64,000 nucleotides of DNA from Methanobrevibacter oralis (GTDB taxonomy: Archaea; Methanobacteriota; Methanobacteria; Methanobacteriales; Methanobacteriaceae), in assembly GCF_001639275.1 (NCBI RefSeq), contig NZ_LWMU01000059.1, forward strand, positions 1-64,000. The letters run 5' to 3'. This document shows, piece after piece, positions 47,690 to 57,542 of the stretch (its first letter is position 1; every line of letters begins with the position of its first letter). The position numbers and the translations under genes are program-made. The notes under the pieces are model-generated. The model saw only the letters and a program-made list of their open reading frames with translations, searched no databases and was not told the origin of the DNA.

Positions 47690-48970
47690 ATGAGTTATGA
47701 AAGTTTTAATGATTTTAAAATATCTAAAAATATAAAAAAAGCTATTAAAAATATGGGTTTTGAAAAACCAACAACTATTCAAAAATTAGCTATTCCAGAA
47801 GCATTAAAAGGCAAAGATATTATAGGTCAAGCCCAAACTGGAAGTGGTAAAACTGTTGCTTTTTCAATTCCAATCTTAGAGAGAATTTTTATTCCAGATA
47901 AATCTCCTCAAGCTATTATTTTATGTCCAACTAGAGAGTTATGTATGCAAGTAGCTGGTGAAATTGCTAAGGTTGGAGCAAATATTAATAAACTTAAGAT
48001 TTTAGCGGTTTATGGTGGTCAACCTATAGGACGTCAACTTAGAGTCTTAAATAAAGGGGTTCATATTGTAGTTGGAACTCCTGGACGTGTTATTGACCAT
48101 ATTGAGAGAGGTTCCCTTAATTTAATTGGTGTTGATAGTGTTGTTCTTGATGAAGCTGATGAAATGCTTAATATGGGGTTTAGAGAAGATATTGAGCTTA
48201 TTTTAAGACACACTCCAAAACAAAGACAAACTCTACTTTTTTCAGCTACAATGCCCGATGAAATAAAAAGAATAGCTAAAATGCATCAGCATAATCCTAA
48301 ATTTATTAAAGTATCACAAAATAAGAAAAATATTCCAAAAATCAAACAATTCTCTTTTAAAACAGATGAAAGAGATAAATTAGAAGATATGCTTCGTTTA
48401 CTTGATGTTTATGAACCTAAACGTTCTTTAATTTTTTGTAATACTAAAAAAAGAGTAGATTTTGTTGTAAAACATATGAGGCGTAGGGATTATTCGGTTG
48501 ACTCTCTTCATGGGGATATGACTCAGAAAATTAGAGACAAAGTAATGAATAAATTTAGAAATGGAAATATTGATATTTTGGTTGCAACAGATGTAGCTGC
48601 ACGTGGGATTGATGTATTGAACATTGATTTGGTTATTAATTATGATGTTCCCCAAAATGTGGAATATTACATTCATAGAATTGGTCGAACAGCAAGAGCA
48701 GGTAATAATGGTTATGCATTTACTTTAGTTTCACCAAAAGAAGCACACTATTTTTCAAATATAAAAAAAAGAACTAATTATAAAATTACCAAGAAAAATA
48801 TTCCTTCATTTAAAGAGATAGAAAATATTAAAAATAACTTCCTTATGGACGATGTTAAAAATAGTATTTACAATGATAATTTAAAAAAATATATAAAAGT
48901 AGTTGAATCTAGTGGTATGGATAGTGTAGAAATAGCTGCTGCTTTATTTAAAATGATAAGAGAAAAATAA
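47690..48970 (+). CDS. DEAD-box RNA helicase
   Basis: A 426-residue DEAD-box helicase. All the core motifs are visible: Q motif (GFEKPTTIQ), motif I AQTGSGKT, Ia PTRELCMQ, Ib TPGRVIDH, motif II DEAD, motif III SAT, motif IV SLIFCNT, V ATDVAARGID and VI HRIGRTARAG. There is a short C-terminal tail and no accessory domain. Such enzymes unwind short RNA duplexes, in archaea often linked to cold adaptation, ribosome assembly or RNA decay. Confidence 0.95.
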   Translation: MSYESFNDFKISKNIKKAIKNMGFEKPTTIQKLAIPEALKGKDIIGQAQTGSGKTVAFSIPILERIFIPDKSPQAIILCPTRELCMQVAGEIAKVGANINKLKILAVYGGQPIGRQLRVLNKGVHIVVGTPGRVIDHIERGSLNLIGVDSVVLDEADEMLNMGFREDIELILRHTPKQRQTLLFSATMPDEIKRIAKMHQHNPKFIKVSQNKKNIPKIKQFSFKTDERDKLEDMLRLLDVYEPKRSLIFCNTKKRVDFVVKHMRRRDYSVDSLHGDMTQKIRDKVMNKFRNGNIDILVATDVAARGIDVLNIDLVINYDVPQNVEYYIHRIGRTARAGNNGYAFTLVSPKEAHYFSNIKKRTNYKITKKNIPSFKEIENIKNNFLMDDVKNSIYNDNLKKYIKVVESSGMDSVEIAAALFKMIREK

Positions 48971-48975
48971 TTTAA

Positions 48976-49779
48976 TTATTTTTCGCCATCAATAATATTA
49001 AATTTTATTTTTTCATTTTCAAGTTCACGAGTAAATGATTTGCTCATTTCACCAACACATAAAGCTAAAACATTTAAACCTTTACGAGCTGCATTAGCTG
49101 TAGATTGTGGAGCTGCAAATTCAATATCTATTGGTAGTTCTAATTTATTAGCTACTGCACGTGCAACAGTACCTGCGATAGCTACTTTATCAATTTTTTC
49201 ACCATTTCGAGCTCCATTTTCGTAGACATTTCTAATTAATTCAAAATCACTGTTTTTAGATCCACCGTTTTTAATTGGAGGTAAATTTATTACAGTTACA
49301 TGTCCAACGCTCATGTCGATGATTCCGGTAAGATTAGTTAATGACACATCCATATCTTTTATTGCATCTTCTAATACGACACCAGTAGCATTTTCTTCCT
49401 TTTTATGAGCATATAATATTCCATCATCCATAAAAAGTCCAACAACATCATTTTTTTTAAGGTCTTCACCTGCAATAGCTGGCCAAATAGTTTTATAATG
49501 ATTCATTGTTTCTAAAACAGAATCAGAATATTTTCTTAAGCTAATTGCGTCTTTTTTTACTTTATCGATTCCTTTTTGAGTTATTTTATAAGGAGATCTA
49601 CCATCTTTTGAGGTTATGTAACCTCTTTCAGTCAATGTCTTTATGTTTTCTGAAACAGCCTGTATTGTAATTCCTAAAGTTTTTGCTAAATCTTTTTGTT
49701 TAAGATGAGGGTCTTGTTTAGAAATTTCGCTTAAAATTTGAAAGTGAGTCAATGTTCCTCGTTTTTTAAAAGCTTTCAT
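48976..49779 (-). CDS. HTH transcriptional regulator of archaeal COG1497 type
   Basis: A ~267-residue regulator. Residues ~10-70 form a winged helix (LTHFQILSEISKQDPHLKQKDLAKTLGITIQAVSENIKTLTERGYI). The remaining 200 residues form a C-terminal domain found in archaeal COG1497-type regulators (GVVLEDAIKDMD, TVINLPPIKNGG, VAIAGTVARAVANKL). I prefer ATG 49779 to 49788 because GAGAGGA touches the earlier ATG but is well spaced from the later one. Targets unknown. Confidence 0.75.
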   Translation of the reverse strand: MKAFKKRGTLTHFQILSEISKQDPHLKQKDLAKTLGITIQAVSENIKTLTERGYITSKDGRSPYKITQKGIDKVKKDAISLRKYSDSVLETMNHYKTIWPAIAGEDLKKNDVVGLFMDDGILYAHKKEENATGVVLEDAIKDMDVSLTNLTGIIDMSVGHVTVINLPPIKNGGSKNSDFELIRNVYENGARNGEKIDKVAIAGTVARAVANKLELPIDIEFAAPQSTANAARKGLNVLALCVGEMSKSFTRELENEKIKFNIIDGEK

Positions 49780-49839
49780 GATATTCATTCCTCTCTTTTA
49801 ATTATAATTTAATTATTTATATTGTATATAATTATATAA

Positions 49840-51252
49840 TTAGTTTGCTATTTTTCCAATTAATTTTTTATTAAATTTTTCAATAAATTCATCTTTTTTG
49901 TCATGTGGTATGTATGCACCACATGCCATGGCATGTCCTCCTCCAACTCCTCCAACTTCTTGAGCAACTTCACGAATAATATTTCCAAAATGTATTCCAT
50001 CGTATGATAATAATTTTGAGCATCTAAGTGAAACTTTTAAACCATTTTCAGTTGAGGTAAATCCTATAATTGGTTTTTTCCAGTTACAATAACCTAATAT
50101 CATTCCTGTGATTGTTCCAATAATTTCAGATTTAATGTCACCACCGTTAAAATATTGAAGATTTTCTAACTCGACAATCTTATTATTTTCATCATCAACT
50201 ATTTTTTGCATTGATGTTGCTAGGTTATATTTATGACTTTTACTAACTGATTTTAACTCATCTAATCCATCTATTCTATTACCTTTTAAAACTTTTAGAG
50301 CTATCTCTTCTTTTTGGTTTCTTCCACATGCATTCATAGCTGTCGAAAATTCAGAACCGTCTTGTAGGAAAGTTCCTTTTTCTTCTTTTAAAAAGGTATA
50401 CGAATCTCCAATAATTAATCTTGGAATATATTGAACATATTTTCCAGGAAGTTCTTTAGATAGCATTTCAACTAGTTTTTCATATAATCTGCCTTTTTCT
50501 TCATGTGTTAATTGGGATAATGTTCTTCGATTGTTTTTTTCATCAATGCCTATCTCTTCTAAAACAGCCATTGATTCATTTCTATTGTTTGTAATTGGTA
50601 ATTTTATATCACTAAAGTAAGAAAGAGCTACAAAAAGTGGTCTTGTGCTTCTACCATAAAGATTAATATCTGATTCGTGTAATTCGAGATATCCTTCATT
50701 TATAGCATCTTTTTGGATAATTTTATTTAAACCTTCAAAATGTCCAGTTTGCATATTTTGCATATCTCCAATAGCTGATAAAACTCCAATCCAGCTTAAA
50801 TCTTTATATTCATATTCTTTAGCTAAAAAATAACATAATCCTCCTCCACAAACATCATATGATCCATCAATACCATGATGCATAGGATTTATTTCAAGGT
50901 AGGTATAATCTTTATCATTTTTATAATCAAGATTTCTTAAAGGGGGGTGGTGGTCTAAGACAATAATTTTTTGACCTTTTTTTGCATATTTATCAATGGC
51001 CTGTCCAGAACCCAAATCAGAAAAAATTGTTAATTCATGATCTAGGGGTAAGTCATCTAAGACATCTAAATTAACAAATTCAATATCGTGCTTTTTGTTT
51101 TGCCTATCTAAGAGTGTGGATAATATTGCACCTGAGCAAATACCATCACAATCAATATGTGAATAAACTTTAATATTTTTTGATTTATCAATAATTTCTT
51201 TTGCTTGTTTGAATTGTTCTCTCATTAATTGTGGTATTTCCATTTTAATCAT
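49840..51252 (-). CDS. DHH-family single-strand nuclease, archaeal RecJ-like
   Basis: A 470-residue DHH/DHHA1 protein. The N-terminal catalytic motifs are VYSHIDCDGICSGAIL (DxD), FSDLGSGQA, and IIVLDHHPP (DHH). The C-terminal DHHA1 domain ends in GGVGGGHAMACGAYIP, the GGGH motif. Archaeal RecJ homologues degrade single-stranded DNA or RNA and some join the replicative CMG helicase through GINS. The start overlaps the srp19 stop (ATGA), so the two genes form one unit. Confidence 0.88.
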   Translation of the reverse strand: MIKMEIPQLMREQFKQAKEIIDKSKNIKVYSHIDCDGICSGAILSTLLDRQNKKHDIEFVNLDVLDDLPLDHELTIFSDLGSGQAIDKYAKKGQKIIVLDHHPPLRNLDYKNDKDYTYLEINPMHHGIDGSYDVCGGGLCYFLAKEYEYKDLSWIGVLSAIGDMQNMQTGHFEGLNKIIQKDAINEGYLELHESDINLYGRSTRPLFVALSYFSDIKLPITNNRNESMAVLEEIGIDEKNNRRTLSQLTHEEKGRLYEKLVEMLSKELPGKYVQYIPRLIIGDSYTFLKEEKGTFLQDGSEFSTAMNACGRNQKEEIALKVLKGNRIDGLDELKSVSKSHKYNLATSMQKIVDDENNKIVELENLQYFNGGDIKSEIIGTITGMILGYCNWKKPIIGFTSTENGLKVSLRCSKLLSYDGIHFGNIIREVAQEVGGVGGGHAMACGAYIPHDKKDEFIEKFNKKLIGKIAN

Positions 51253-51518
51253 TTTCTTTTTTCTTTAACTTTTAAACTAATTTCTTTTAACAAATCTAGT
51301 TTTGTTTTGTCACTTTCGACAAGTATTCTTCCACTATGTTTGTACCATTTTCCAGGATATGATTTTTCTTTTTGAATATTATATGGAAGCTTGAGTTTTT
51401 TTAGGGCATGTTCAATTTCTGAGAGACTTGGTTCTTTAACTGCATATTTTTTTGCGATTTTACGACCTTCGCTTAAAGTTAGATTTTTATCAATATATTG
51501 TGGCCAAACACAAATCAT
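51249..51518 (-). CDS. srp19: Signal recognition particle 19-kDa protein
   Basis: An 89-residue SRP19 that binds the tips of helices 6 and 8 of 7S RNA and allows SRP54 to assemble. Key features: VWPQYIDKNLTLSEGRKIAKKYAV, SEIEHALKKLKLPYNI and YPGKWYKHSGRI, the conserved WPxYID and GR segments. It is restricted to archaea and eukaryotes and is of normal archaeal length. AGGAGATT precedes the ATG. Confidence 0.93.
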   Translation of the reverse strand: MICVWPQYIDKNLTLSEGRKIAKKYAVKEPSLSEIEHALKKLKLPYNIQKEKSYPGKWYKHSGRILVESDKTKLDLLKEISLKVKEKRK

Positions 51519-51539
51519 AATTAAATCTCCTAATAAATC

Positions 51540-52631
51540 TTATTTTATTTCATTTTCAAAGATTTCTAATGCATCTTTAACAACTAAATCCATATTATAA
51601 TATTTATACTTAGCTAATCTTCCAGCAAAGATTACATTTTCTTCCTTTTCCATTTCATTTTCATATAATTTGAATTTTTCTAAATATTCTTCTGTTGGGT
51701 ATGGATAACATAATTCTCCATTAAATCCAGGATATTCTTTCATAATAGCTGTTTTTCCATCTATATTTTGTCCTGTAAGTTTTTTAAATTCAGTAATCCT
51801 TGTAAAGTACGGATGATTTGGATAGTTAACAACACCTACTTCCTGATAGGAATCTGTATCTAAAATATCATATACGAAGTTTAAACATCTATATAATAGT
51901 TCTCCGTATTTATAATCGTAAAAGTAATCAATAGGGCCAGTATAAATTAGTTTTTCATAGTTAATCTTGTCAATGTATTGTTTATAATCGGATTTAAGTC
52001 CTACATTAATATTATCATTTTCAATCATTTTTTCACACATTTTTGTAAAACCTTCTTTTGGCATTCCTTGGTAAGGATCTTCAAAATATCTTGTATCATG
52101 GTTGAACCTAAATGGGATTCTTGAAATTACTGATGGACTTAAATCAGCTGCTGATGTTCCCCATTGTTTTTCAGTGTAGGTTTTAAATAATTTATTGTAA
52201 ATGTCTCGACCTGCATTTTTTAAAACAACATCTTCGCTTGATTTTATCTCATCAATGTCTTCTTTATTTTTATCAATCCATTCTTTCATTGAGTTTTCAT
52301 CTAAATCAAGGTCATATAATGCATTTAATGTATCAATACAAATTGGCATCGGAACAAGCTTTCCATCAACACAACTTAAAACTTCATGTTCATAGTCAAT
52401 CCATTCTGTAAATTGCGAAAGGTAATCATAAACTTTCTTTTCTTTAGTGTGGAATATATGTGGTCCGTATTTTTGTATTAATAGGTCATTTTCATAAAAG
52501 TCATAAACATTTCCACCAATGTGGTCACGTTTTTCAATAATTAGTACTTTTTCATCTAACTCATTAGCAATTCTTTCAGCTATTGTAAGGCCAGAAAGTC
52601 CAGCTCCAACAATTACATAATCAAAATCCAT
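51540..52631 (-). CDS. glf: UDP-galactopyranose mutase
   Basis: A 363-residue flavoenzyme that converts UDP-galactopyranose to UDP-galactofuranose for cell-surface glycans. The FAD-binding motif YVIVGAGLSGLTIAERIA is at the N-terminus. Other family marks: HIGGNVYDFYEND, YGPHIFHT, FKTYTEKQWG (active-site region), RIPFRFNHDTRYFEDPYQGMPKEGFT, and the C-terminal FAGRLAKYKYYNMD. AGGAGG precedes the ATG. Next to a glycosyltransferase gene 4 bp upstream, so the two probably act together. Confidence 0.93.
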   Translation of the reverse strand: MDFDYVIVGAGLSGLTIAERIANELDEKVLIIEKRDHIGGNVYDFYENDLLIQKYGPHIFHTKEKKVYDYLSQFTEWIDYEHEVLSCVDGKLVPMPICIDTLNALYDLDLDENSMKEWIDKNKEDIDEIKSSEDVVLKNAGRDIYNKLFKTYTEKQWGTSAADLSPSVISRIPFRFNHDTRYFEDPYQGMPKEGFTKMCEKMIENDNINVGLKSDYKQYIDKINYEKLIYTGPIDYFYDYKYGELLYRCLNFVYDILDTDSYQEVGVVNYPNHPYFTRITEFKKLTGQNIDGKTAIMKEYPGFNGELCYPYPTEEYLEKFKLYENEMEKEENVIFAGRLAKYKYYNMDLVVKDALEIFENEIK

Positions 52632-52635
52632 TATT

Positions 52636-53739
52636 TTAACCTCCTGATGTGTATATTACAGATTCTAATGCAGTTGTCATTGAAGACAATAAGATTTTAG
52701 TTTTAACATCTGTTTTGTGTATTTTTTTAAGTTCATTTACTTTTTCAAGTAACATTCTGTTTTCTTCTTTTGTAAATGATGCATTTTTCCAGGTATTCAT
52801 CCAATATAATAAATGTGGATTTATTGATACATTTTTAATGTCTTTTGAAAATCCTTCTGTGCATTTTCTACAGTAAATGTATGAATCCATTAAATCAGCT
52901 AATAGTTTTACATTTACATTATTTGTAATTGATTTATCATCAGGTAAATCACGAATATAATAATCATAAGTCATGAAATTATTTAAAAATACGATTCCCT
53001 TTGCTTTAAGGAGAGTTTCTAAGGTAAATGCCATATCATCTCCAGAGATATATGGTTGGAATCGTATATTTTTATCCATAATTAATTCTCTTTTATAGAT
53101 TTTACTCCAAACAGAAGGAGCTATTTTTAATAAATCAGGTTCTTTTTCAATATTATCAACATATATTTCGGATATTACTTCATCTCTTTTGTAGGTTACT
53201 TCAATATCTTTGCCATATAATACTTTCTCTAAAACATTATCCCATAAAAAATCAGAAACATTTAAAAAATTAGCTGTTTCAAAGTGTTCATTAGGATAAG
53301 CATGTTCTAGGTCATCTAAATAGGGGGAATATGATTTTTGAACCTTTTCACCATAGGTAAAAATTCTTCTAAATCTTCCAAATGCCATATCTGCATCATG
53401 TTCAACTACGGATTTATATAATCTTTCACAGGCATTTAAGGTGTATCTATCATCTGGATCTAAAAACATTATATAATCTCCAGTGGAATTTTCAATACCA
53501 ATGTTACGAGGACCATTAGCTGCACCAGTATTTTCTTCTAAGTGTATGGCTTTACAGCAATCATATTTTTCATTATATTCATCTATTATTTCGCTACTGC
53601 CATCACTAGAACAATCATCAACCATAATAATCTCTAAATTTTCATTTCCAATACTTTGGTTAATAAGAGAATCGATTCCTCCTCTAAGATGACTACCAAC
53701 ATTGAAGATTGGTAAAATAATACTTATTTTATCTTCCAT
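52636..53739 (-). CDS. Family 2 glycosyltransferase
   Basis: A ~367-residue GT2-type enzyme. The GT-A fold is clear: ISIILPIFNVGSHLRGGIDSLINQS, EIIMVDDCSSDGSSEII, NIGIENSTGDYIMFLDPDDRYT (DxD metal site). The C-terminal part has no membrane segment. I prefer ATG 53739 (MEDKIS), spaced 6 bp from GGAGAG; the ATG at 53757 comes before that site. It overlaps the end of hemD by 11 bp. It may transfer galactofuranose made by the adjacent mutase, which is inference. Confidence 0.88.
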   Translation of the reverse strand: MEDKISIILPIFNVGSHLRGGIDSLINQSIGNENLEIIMVDDCSSDGSSEIIDEYNEKYDCCKAIHLEENTGAANGPRNIGIENSTGDYIMFLDPDDRYTLNACERLYKSVVEHDADMAFGRFRRIFTYGEKVQKSYSPYLDDLEHAYPNEHFETANFLNVSDFLWDNVLEKVLYGKDIEVTYKRDEVISEIYVDNIEKEPDLLKIAPSVWSKIYKRELIMDKNIRFQPYISGDDMAFTLETLLKAKGIVFLNNFMTYDYYIRDLPDDKSITNNVNVKLLADLMDSYIYCRKCTEGFSKDIKNVSINPHLLYWMNTWKNASFTKEENRMLLEKVNELKKIHKTDVKTKILLSSMTTALESVIYTSGG

Positions 53740-54502
53740 TTTCATCTCTCCAAACATTAAATAATAATTTCATCATATCCTCTACAGTATAAGTATCTGG
53801 ATAAATATGTTTTACATTATATTTTTTAAGGACTTTTGCAGTAATTGGACCAATACTTACGGTTAATATATTTTCAGAAAGTAATTTTGCAATTTTTTCT
53901 TTATCATTAACTATTTTAAAGAAATTTTTAACGGTTAATGGACTTGTAAAAGTAATTGCATCAATTTCTGAGTTTTCAATTTTTCTAAGTAATTCCTTTA
54001 TTTTTTTATCATCCATTGGAAATAGTGATTTATAAGTTTCAGCTAAGATTATTTTATTTCCTAACTTTTTAAGTCCATTAGGAAGGGTAGATCTAGCAGA
54101 AGTAGTTCTTGGAATCCCAATAACTTTATTTGCAATATTTCTTTTTTCAAATTCTTCTAAAAGTCCCTCTGCTGTAAAATCCTTTGGCATTAAGTCAATT
54201 TTTATACCTTGTTTTTCGACTAATTTTCCAGTTTTATTTCCAATAACTGCAACTTTGCAATCAAGATTTTCCAAAAAATCAGGATAAAATGAGTTTAAGG
54301 AATCTATTGTTGTAGGTGATGTAAAAATAATCCAATCTAATGAATTCTTATTTGCTATTAAATATTTCAATGAGTCTGTATTAACTGGTTTTAAATCAAG
54401 AGTGGGTGCTTGTATATAGCTACCTCCCAATTCTTCAACTATTTTACAGGCTTGACTTGCCCTATCAAGAGGTCTTGTAATTGCAACAATAGGTCTTTTC
54501 AT
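53729..54502 (-). CDS. hemD: Uroporphyrinogen-III synthase
   Basis: A ~257-residue HemD that cyclises hydroxymethylbilane to uroporphyrinogen III. The family is weakly conserved; the visible marks are PIVAITRPLDRASQACKIVEELGG at the start, DWIIFTSPTTIDSL, KVAVIGNKTGKLVE, DAITFTSPLTVKNFF and TVSIGPITAKVLKKYNV. The start is placed at ATG 54502 (MKRPIV), after AAGGTAAT; the frame is open to a TTG at 54517. With hemB and cobA elsewhere in this window it belongs to the F430/corrinoid/sirohaem supply. Confidence 0.85.
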   Translation of the reverse strand: MKRPIVAITRPLDRASQACKIVEELGGSYIQAPTLDLKPVNTDSLKYLIANKNSLDWIIFTSPTTIDSLNSFYPDFLENLDCKVAVIGNKTGKLVEKQGIKIDLMPKDFTAEGLLEEFEKRNIANKVIGIPRTTSARSTLPNGLKKLGNKIILAETYKSLFPMDDKKIKELLRKIENSEIDAITFTSPLTVKNFFKIVNDKEKIAKLLSENILTVSIGPITAKVLKKYNVKHIYPDTYTVEDMMKLLFNVWRDENGR

Positions 54503-54771
54503 TATAATTACCTTCAAGTTCTATAAATATTATATTTTCTATTTTTAAGACTTATATTTATTATATTTTTTTAAATTAATATTAATCTTATAGTGTTATA
54601 ACTTTGATTATTTTTTTAGTTATATTCTTAAATATTTTATTAATAATATTGTTTATTATTAATTATTATTTAAAAATGAATTATTACACATTGTTTTTTA
54701 TAATTAAAAAGTATTTTATTAACTTAATATCTAATATATAGGTTGTATATTTATTATAGGAAATGGAAAAA

Positions 54772-56265
54772 ATGTCGAATAAAGATAAAAATGAATGGGG
54801 TAGTAACTTATCATTTCTCTTAGCAATGATTGGTTCTGCTGTTGGTCTTGGAAATATTTGGAGATATCCTTATGTATTATATGCTAATGGTGGTGGAGCT
54901 TTTTATATTCCTTATATTGTAGCTATTTTACTTATGGGTGTTCCATTTTTAATTTTAGAATATGGTGTTGGATATAATTACAAATCTTCTTTTGCAAAAG
55001 CATTAACAAAAATTAACTCAAGATGCGAGTATTTAGGTTGGTTTCTACCTGTAGCTGTATTTATGATTTTAATTTATTACTCAACTATTTTAGGTTGGGA
55101 TGGAATTTATGTTATTTTAAGTTTTTTTAAAGGATGGGGATCTAATCCAGATTTGTATTTCTCAACTACATTATTGCAGTCTAGTGATTCTATGACTGGA
55201 TTTTTAACTTTTATTCCACTAATAGCTATTGCAATGCTTGTAGGTTGGCTAATAGTATGGTATATTTCTCATAAAGATTTAGAGGCTGGATTAGGTAGAG
55301 TTTCTAAATTATTAGTTCCGTTATTATTTATTATAATGATTATTATTGTAGTTTTTTCACTTACATTACCTGGAGCTTCTATTGGACTAGCTGAATTGTT
55401 TAGTCCTGATTGGTCACTTTTAGGAGATTTTAAAATATGGATGGCTGCTTTTGGTCAAATTATATTCTCTTTAAGTTTAGGAATGTCTATCGCGTTTACA
55501 TATGCAAGTTATGCAAAAAAAGACACAGATTTAGTTACAAATACTATTTCAATAGCATTTGCTAATTGTCTTTTTGAAAATTTTGCAGCATTAGGCGTGT
55601 TTTCAATTTTAGGTTATATGTCTTTGCAATCTGGAAATGCTGTTTCTGAGCTTGTAACACAAGGAACTGGTTTAGTATTTGTTGCCTATCCTACTGTATT
55701 TAATGTTTTAGGTGATTGGGCATATATATTAGGGCCTTTGTTCTTTTTTACAGTTTACCTGGCAGGTCTTACAAGTATTTTATCTACAATTGAACCTTTA
55801 AGTTTTTCAATTCAAAATAAGTTTGCAATGTCTAGACATAAAACAATGACAATTTTATGTATTATTGGAGCTTGTATTTCAATGATTTATGCAACAGCAT
55901 TTGGTGCTAACTTCCTAGGGGTAGTTGATACTTTCATTAATCAAATAGCTATTTTAATAGGTGTTGTAGCTGAATGTATCGTATTTGCATGGATATTTAA
56001 TGCTGAAAAGCTTATTAAATTCTTGAATTATAGAAGTAAATCATTAAAACTAAACAAATGGTGGTTAGTTATTGTTAAATACATTTTACCGATTTTTGTA
56101 TCAATAATTTGGATTGGTGGAATGGTTGATGTTATTAATAATGGTGCAGCTGATCAATTGATTTTAACATTTGTCGTAGCAGCTATTTTACTTGTAACTA
56201 CATTAATATTTACTATTTTACCACCTAAGTCTGATGAATGGTATAAAACTGATGATAGGATTTAA
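54772..56265 (+). CDS. Sodium-dependent transporter, NSS family
   Basis: A ~497-residue neurotransmitter:sodium symporter-type transporter for an amino acid or related solute. Eleven to twelve membrane segments are visible. Transmembrane segment 1 carries the sodium and substrate motif, WGSNLSFLLAMIGSAVGLGNIWRYPYVLYANGGGAF, and segment 6 is near IIFSLSLGMSIAFTYASY. Two ATGs are possible (54763 and 54772); the second has AGGA at better spacing. A decayed copy of its first ~50 codons lies just downstream. Confidence 0.92.
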   Translation: MSNKDKNEWGSNLSFLLAMIGSAVGLGNIWRYPYVLYANGGGAFYIPYIVAILLMGVPFLILEYGVGYNYKSSFAKALTKINSRCEYLGWFLPVAVFMILIYYSTILGWDGIYVILSFFKGWGSNPDLYFSTTLLQSSDSMTGFLTFIPLIAIAMLVGWLIVWYISHKDLEAGLGRVSKLLVPLLFIIMIIIVVFSLTLPGASIGLAELFSPDWSLLGDFKIWMAAFGQIIFSLSLGMSIAFTYASYAKKDTDLVTNTISIAFANCLFENFAALGVFSILGYMSLQSGNAVSELVTQGTGLVFVAYPTVFNVLGDWAYILGPLFFFTVYLAGLTSILSTIEPLSFSIQNKFAMSRHKTMTILCIIGACISMIYATAFGANFLGVVDTFINQIAILIGVVAECIVFAWIFNAEKLIKFLNYRSKSLKLNKWWLVIVKYILPIFVSIIWIGGMVDVINNGAADQLILTFVVAAILLVTTLIFTILPPKSDEWYKTDDRI

Positions 56266-56277
56266 TGTGTAAAAATA

Positions 56278-56440
56278 CCAATAAAAGATAAAAATCAAGG
56301 GAGTAACCTATCATTTCTGCGATGATAGGTTCTTTTGTTGGCCTTGGAGATATTTGGGATATCCTTATGTATTATGTGAAAATAAGGGAGGGGCTTTGTA
56401 GCTGTTTTACTTATGGGAGTTCTATTTTTAAATTATCAAC
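56278..56440 (+). pseudogene. Decayed duplicate of the NSS transporter 5' end
   Basis: The DNA here repeats the start of the upstream transporter: AAAGATAAAAATCAAGG, GGGAGTAACCTATCATTTCT, ATGATAGGTTCTTTTGTTGG, CTTGGAGATATTTGGG and ATATCCTTATGTATTAT match 54780-54960 with several small deletions and substitutions. It encodes KDKN..SNLSF, MIGSFVGLGDIW, YPYVLC and LLMGVLF in shifting frames. It is the remnant of a tandem duplicate. Confidence 0.7.
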
Positions 56441-56499
56441 CAAAGCAATTGGACACCCCATCGCATTTGGCAAGTCATGTTTTAATGTATTAACAAGCA

Positions 56500-56694
56500 T
56501 TATTTACATTCTAAACTAACATTTATTAAAATATTTGATGATTGGTTGTTATTAGAACTATTATCTTCGGAAATATTTAAATTAGCTGATTTTTGAGTGG
56601 AATTAACATCGTCTTGGCTTTCACTAATCCCTATTAAAACTCCTGTAATGCATATCAATAATATTAAGAAAATAGCTAAATTTTGGTTATTCAT
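56500..56694 (-). CDS. Small membrane-anchored or secreted protein
   Basis: A 64-residue protein with one N-terminal hydrophobic segment (LAIFLILLICITGVLIGI) and a polar tail rich in Asn, Ser and Asp (NLNISEDNSSNNNQSSN), ending VSLECK. It resembles short surface-exposed proteins and shares its layout with the next rightward gene, which also has an anchor plus polar tail. A real gene is likely but not certain. Confidence 0.4.
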   Translation of the reverse strand: MNNQNLAIFLILLICITGVLIGISESQDDVNSTQKSANLNISEDNSSNNNQSSNILINVSLECK

Positions 56695-56797
56695 AATTCT
56701 ATATTTAATTTTTTTATTTTATATATACTTATTATCGAAAGGTTTTTATCAATGATAAAATAATATAATCTTTACTATTAAATAGTGAGGTGAAATT

Positions 56798-57175
56798 ATG
56801 AAAGGCTTTATTTTATTAGTAATAGGCATTATTACTATGTTAATTATCGTTGGTGGAGTTGTTGGATACTCTTTATTAAGTAATATTGATGTAGTTGATG
56901 ATTCTTCATCTGTTTTAAATGATGTCAAAGATGTAGTTAAAGATGAAGTTAATAATGTATCATCTACACTGAATACTAAAACAAACGATTCAACAAATGA
57001 TGGAGGTGTTAATATCGTGAAAGAATTTGTTAAATTCAATGAACAAAATGGTGAGGGTTATTATCGCCAAGTTGAATATAGTGATGGTAATTTCCGCCAA
57101 TATGATGTTGAAACAGGTAAACTTATTGGTTCTTCTTATGAAAGCGATCAAGATAAACTTCCAAGCTTAGAATAG
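56798..57175 (+). CDS. Membrane-anchored hypothetical protein
   Basis: A 125-residue protein. Residues 3-27 are a membrane anchor (GFILLVIGIITMLIIVGGVVGYSLL). A Ser/Asp/Val-rich linker follows, then a small folded-looking C-terminal region (FVKFNEQNGEGYYRQVEYSDGNFRQYDVETGKLIGSSY), with paired beta-strand patterns around two FRQ/YRQ units. GAGGTGAAATT gives a strong start. It probably faces outside the cell. No family recognised. Confidence 0.65.
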   Translation: MKGFILLVIGIITMLIIVGGVVGYSLLSNIDVVDDSSSVLNDVKDVVKDEVNNVSSTLNTKTNDSTNDGGVNIVKEFVKFNEQNGEGYYRQVEYSDGNFRQYDVETGKLIGSSYESDQDKLPSLE

Positions 57176-57542
57176 TATGATTTTAAAGGCTTAAAACATT
57201 TTAATATTAAGTTGTTTTACCAGATTACCTTTTAGAAGAATCTTTTAATGAGGTTTTTCTTAAAGGTAATTTATCTACATCATAAATCAATATAAAATTG
57301 TTGCTAAAACTCAAAAAGAAGTAATTCATACCCATGGTCATTAATCAAGATGATGGATTTCTAGTAAGTATAATCTCAAAGCTTCTAAATACTTCTTTAA
57401 ATGGGCTTCGTTTGGTAAATCAAAATGAATTTCAGGTTATATTAATTAAGTTTTAAATTATTTTTTTCTTTAAAATATCTTTATATAATATTTTAAATAA
57501 AAAATATAGCATAAATAATTTAAATTGTATTTTGTTGATATC
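57176..57542. other. 367-bp stretch with a short gene remnant and the purC promoter
   Basis: No complete gene is seen. A leftward 31-codon frame (57341-57436) encodes a protein-like helix, PEIHFDLPNEAHLKKYL then EALRLYLLEIHHLD, with no start codon, probably the tail of a lost gene. From ~57460 to 57542 the sequence is A/T-rich with TATA-like elements (CTTTATATAATATTTTA), a likely purC promoter. Confidence 0.35.
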
